This document shows positions 61,176 to 64,000 of a stretch of DNA of 64,000 nucleotides, piece after piece. The stretch comes from Arthrobacter sp. CAN_C5 (GTDB taxonomy: Bacteria; Actinomycetota; Actinomycetes; Actinomycetales; Micrococcaceae): NCBI RefSeq assembly GCF_017875735.1, contig NZ_JAGGMZ010000001.1, positions 186,001 to 250,000 of the forward strand. Reading direction: 5' to 3'. Position numbers and translations under genes: made by a program. The notes beneath the pieces are model-generated. The model did not search any database. It was not told the DNA's origin and saw only the letters and a list, made by a program, of their open reading frames with translations. Numbering within the stretch: position 1 is the first letter of the stretch; the number at the start of each line of letters is the position of its first letter.

Positions 61176-62000
61176 CTACGCAGGGTGGCTGGAAATCAGG
61201 TAGGCGTAGGCGACAGTGTTTTGGTTGAATTCCCCCGTCGATGGGTCGTACCCACCGCAGGTGATCAGCCGTAATTCCGCCCGGTCAGCATTGCCGTAAA
61301 CCTGCGCGGCGGGAAAAGATGCCTTGTCATAGGTGTCCACCCGATACACCTGAAACACTGCTACCGTCCCGTCCGCACGGGTCACGGACACCTGGTCCGC
61401 GTCCTGCATCTCATGCAACCGGTAGAACACGCCGACCCCGGTTTGGGTCGAGTTGACGTGCCCGAGAATGATCGAGGAGCCCAGCTCACCAGGAGTGGGT
61501 GAATTCTCATACCAACCGGCAGGGGAGTCAGCGTCCCCTGGCGGCACGGCGACCGTCCCGTCGGCTTCCAAACCGAGCTTCATCAATTCGGAATTCACAC
61601 CAATAATGTCAATATCCACAGTGGCAGGCTCCGAGGCGGGAAGGACCGGCCCAACCAGGGCAGTCGAGACCTCTGCTGCAGCCTTCGACCCGGTCTCCGG
61701 GGCAGGCGGCGGTACAGGTACAGGTGCGGTTGCAGGAGCCTGGCCTGGTGGTGGGGCCGGTACCGCGGGCGTGCCAGGTGAGACCGGCGCTGCGGCGGGG
61801 GCTGGTGCGGGTGGCGCTGAGATCAGAGCCGGAGGCGAGGATGGGGTGACGTGCGTTTGGAAAGCCGTGGCCCCAGGGGAGGCATCGCTTTGCAATCCAA
61901 CACCAACGGTACCGATCCCGACAGCCAAGACAACAGCAGCTATGCCCGACGTCAGGGAACGCCGAGTAAAGCTCAAATTTCCGGTCTGTTTATGTTTCAT
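61176..62000 (-). CDS. sortase, class F-like (274 aa)
   Basis: N-terminal membrane anchor (TSGIAAVVLAVGIGTVGVGL), a Pro/Ala-rich stalk of about 80 residues, then the sortase barrel: VDIDIIGVNSELMKLGLEAD, the catalytic His in SSIILGHVNS and the Cys in LRLITCGGYDPSTGEF. The TCGG context fits class F/E-type actinobacterial sortases. At the position where an Arg is commonly found after the Cys strand I read FNQNTVAYAY (Asn), so the third catalytic residue needs an alignment. Likely substrates are the two cupredoxins with VPKGGADTG tails. Confidence 0.83.
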   Translation of the reverse strand: MKHKQTGNLSFTRRSLTSGIAAVVLAVGIGTVGVGLQSDASPGATAFQTHVTPSSPPALISAPPAPAPAAAPVSPGTPAVPAPPPGQAPATAPVPVPPPAPETGSKAAAEVSTALVGPVLPASEPATVDIDIIGVNSELMKLGLEADGTVAVPPGDADSPAGWYENSPTPGELGSSIILGHVNSTQTGVGVFYRLHEMQDADQVSVTRADGTVAVFQVYRVDTYDKASFPAAQVYGNADRAELRLITCGGYDPSTGEFNQNTVAYAYLISSHPA

Positions 62001-62204
62001 ACGCCCTCATCCCACTCTTGATGACCGGTCAACCCTACGGAATGCCTTGAATCCACTGACTGCGTCAACACCACCATTCAACACCACCATTCAACGTCAT
62101 CAGAGGCTCAGCCATCTCCTCTTGCCGAGGCTACCGATGCCCCGCCGGTTACGGGCGCGACCGTTGGAGTAGTCGATGTTGGCGGCCGTGAATCTGGTGG
62201 AGTG

Positions 62205-62612
62205 TCAGAGACCGGCGCCGATGCCGGAGCAGATGCCGACACCGATGCCGACACCGATGCAGGCGTTGGTGTCGGTGGGGTTGGGGGGTAGCGGGTTTGG
62301 GGCTGGTTGCGGGGTGCCTGCGTCGACGGGTTTGATCACCTTGTGGCGGTCGTCGCCGAGGTCTTCGATGAGCGCTTCTCTGATGATGCGTCGGGGGTCG
62401 TATTGTCGGGGGTCGAGTTTGCGCCAGTCGACGTCGTCGATTTCAGGGCCCATTTCCTCGCGGAGTTGCTCACGGGCGCCGCTGGCCATGGTGCGCAGGT
62501 TCCGTACCAGCTGCCCGAGTTGCGCCGCGTACCCCGGAAGCCGCTCAGGACCCACGATTATGACAGCAAGGAATCCCAGCAGTATGAATTCGATCCCGTT
62601 GATTCCCAACAC
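62205..62612 (-). CDS. tatB: TatB-like Sec-independent translocase subunit (135 aa)
   Basis: GTG 62612 reads MLGINGIEFILLGFLAVIIV, then GPERLPGYAAQLGQLVRNLR: the short N-terminal helix, GPE/RLP hinge and amphipathic helix of TatB. A proline-rich tail follows. It lies downstream of tatC on the same strand. Actinobacterial housekeeping tatB is usually at another locus, so a clustered tatB suggests a separate, accessory system. Confidence 0.82.
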   Translation of the reverse strand: MLGINGIEFILLGFLAVIIVGPERLPGYAAQLGQLVRNLRTMASGAREQLREEMGPEIDDVDWRKLDPRQYDPRRIIREALIEDLGDDRHKVIKPVDAGTPQPAPNPLPPNPTDTNACIGVGIGVGICSGIGAGL

Positions 62613-62809
62613 AAGAAGAAGACTACAACCATAAAAATCGTGCGGCACCGGGAACGAGCCCAATTTAGCTGAATACTGTGTTGCTCTGGAGGTGGATCTT
62701 CACTCACACCAACCGGTATTTGTTCACGGTTCCGCCGTGGTTCTGCGCGTGTGGGCTATTCGTGTGGCAGGAAAGGTGGTGACTGTTTTGGGCATGATGG
62801 TCGAGGTGT

Positions 62810-63634
62810 CTACACCCCGTCGATGACTGACGCCTGATCGGCTGTGGACTCGAGATGTTCTTGCTGTGCCTTATTTTTCCTGGCTCGCCGTTTATCGTTG
62901 AGTAAGCACAACCCGATAGCGATAAAGAACAACAACAGCATGGGCGCCGCAAGGTAGAACATACTCATCGCGTCAGCCCCCGGGGCCGCCATCGCAGCGA
63001 ACAGACACACCATAAAAATGGTGATCCGCCACCCCTTAAGGATCTGCCGCCCGGAGACGACACCCACCAGGTTCAAACCCACCAGCACCACCGGCAAAAG
63101 GAACGCGATGCCGAAGGCGAGCATCAGCCGCAGCAGGAACGTGATAAACACGGTCACCGTGATGATGTTAGAAAAACCGCCGGGGGTGAAGTCCGTCAAT
63201 ACCCGTACCGCATTAGGCAGGATCAGCCATGCCAGGAAGATCCCTGAAAAGAACAACGGCACGGCCACAGCGATGAACGACACCGCGACGCGGCGTTCTT
63301 TCGTTTTCAGACTCGGGGTGATGAACGCCCACAGCTGGTACAACCACACGGGGCTCGATAAGACGATACCCAGAAACACGGAAACCTGGATCATGAGGTC
63401 AAAAGGCGAAGCGACACCGTCAAAGTTCAAGGCCGCACTGCGACCCTCGCGCGCATTCAGATCCTGGATGGGGCGGGATAACTCTTCAAGGACCGGTTCA
63501 TAGATGAAGAAGCCCGCGACCGTTCCAACGAACACCGCGATAGCGCCGATGAACAACCTGTTGCGTGCTTCTTTTAGATGTTCCCCAAGCGCCATCTTCC
63601 CCTCGGGGTTGGATCTACGCCCACCCCTGCGCAC
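62810..63634 (-). CDS. tatC: TatC twin-arginine translocase receptor (274 aa)
   Basis: Six membrane segments and the TatC signature: KMALGEHLKEARNRLFIGAI, SPVWLYQLWAFITPSLKTKE, FGIAFLLPVVLVGLNLVGVV. TatC recognises twin-arginine signals. Start GTG 63634, 10 bp after tatA. The C-terminal tail (NDKRRARKNKAQQEHLESTA) is basic and cytoplasmic. Confidence 0.92.
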   Translation of the reverse strand: MRRGGRRSNPEGKMALGEHLKEARNRLFIGAIAVFVGTVAGFFIYEPVLEELSRPIQDLNAREGRSAALNFDGVASPFDLMIQVSVFLGIVLSSPVWLYQLWAFITPSLKTKERRVAVSFIAVAVPLFFSGIFLAWLILPNAVRVLTDFTPGGFSNIITVTVFITFLLRLMLAFGIAFLLPVVLVGLNLVGVVSGRQILKGWRITIFMVCLFAAMAAPGADAMSMFYLAAPMLLLFFIAIGLCLLNDKRRARKNKAQQEHLESTADQASVIDGV

Positions 63635-63643
63635 TAAAAACCC

Positions 63644-63979
63644 CTACAGAGGACGCGATGACGTACTGGGCGGCGTAGCACTCTCAGATCCTTGTCCGCC
63701 CTCGGGGGTGGCCGTCCGGTGGGTATCTACCGGGGGTGCGGTATCCGCAGCCCGGGCCGAGGGATTAGTGACGGATGAGTCAATAACCTGCGCCGGAGGA
63801 GGGGAAGGCTTACTATCGTCGTCGGCGTCGCTGCCGTCATCTTTCATCTGCTTCATTTCCGATTTGAAGATCCGCAGAGACTGCCCGACGCTACGCGCCA
63901 ACCCAGGGAGTTTCGGCGCCCCGAACAACAAAACAGCAATCACAATAATAATGATCAAATGCCAGCCTTCAAGCCTCAT
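63644..63979 (-). CDS. tatA: TatA pore subunit (111 aa)
   Basis: ATG 63979 (or GTG 63985): [20 protein letters not shown], then [20 protein letters not shown], a single N-terminal span, FGxxKLP hinge and amphipathic helix. An acidic, proline-rich tail follows, as in other actinobacterial TatA. First visible gene of the tatA-tatC-tatB series. Confidence 0.9.
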   Translation of the reverse strand: MRLEGWHLIIIIVIAVLLFGAPKLPGLARSVGQSLRIFKSEMKQMKDDGSDADDDSKPSPPPAQVIDSSVTNPSARAADTAPPVDTHRTATPEGGQGSESATPPSTSSRPL

Positions 63980-64000
63980 AACCACAAATCCTCTCGTCAG

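Noticed and set aside
1..64000. tRNA, rRNA, replication origin or partition genes
   Set aside because: I looked for conserved tRNA and rRNA motifs and for repA, parA or dnaA-type proteins and found none; plasmid or island status therefore stays open.

Overview
The window reads as high-GC actinobacterial DNA, most likely Arthrobacter or a close relative (Micrococcaceae). This rests on the codon bias, frequent GTG starts, 4-nt ATGA gene overlaps, and families that are frequent in that group (DUF6226, DUF3024, DUF4383, GAF-ANTAR regulators, class F-like sortase, dipeptide-type ABC operons). No tRNA, rRNA, CRISPR array or replication gene was recognised. Five insertion sequences and one truncated IS, segmental duplications and dif-like repeats mark it as accessory DNA: a plasmid or a genomic island.

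1-7.3 kb is a reactive-sulfur island. It carries a DUF302 protein, two persulfide-dioxygenase/rhodanese fusions, a TauE/SafE exporter, two more rhodaneses, an MFS transporter, a CstR-like (not copper-type) sensor and a small six-cysteine protein. Five near-palindromic ATACCC/GGGTAT sites lie in the two divergent promoter regions and tie these genes into one probable regulon.

7.3-14 kb is an IS-damaged regulatory region. A GAF-ANTAR gene is split by one IS3-family element and a LuxR-type response regulator by another. 13.9-20.8 kb holds a histidine-rich metal-binding protein, an ArsR/SmtB regulator, and a tightly overlapping operon of two ABC ATPases, an MFS carrier, a lipoprotein and a fused permease. 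A Fur/Zur-like box precedes the operon, and two of its genes carry frameshifts. 20.9-28.5 kb holds a YnjBCD-like ABC transporter, a TVP38/TMEM64 protein, a CDP-alcohol phosphatidyltransferase (YnjF-like), a MerA-like flavoprotein and a methyltransferase; this gene content resembles E. coli ydjXYZ-ynjABCDEF.

28.7-41 kb carries small ORFs, YitT, a HisC-like aminotransferase with a divergent Lrp regulator, an ECF sigma factor, a cupredoxin, an APC permease, a lipoprotein pair and hypothetical genes. The sigma factor and cupredoxin both have second copies at 47-55 kb. Four 28-bp dif-like repeats (33.44, 39.0, 41.1, 56.6 kb) separate blocks of this region as in plasmid Xer/dif modules.

41-54 kb is IS-rich. 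An IS21-family element sits inside a second copy of the 1541-bp IS3-family element. There is also a truncated ISL3 transposase, an IS5-family element placed exactly at the stop codon of a DUF4383 gene, and an IS21-family element with a perfect 6-bp target duplication inside a helicase-associated-domain gene. 54-64 kb holds the second cupredoxin, a DUF3024 gene, a Ser/Thr kinase with a proline-rich lipoprotein, a Tat-exported ferritin-like protein, a sortase, and tatB, tatC and tatA together. This looks like an accessory Tat/sortase export locus that continues beyond the window.
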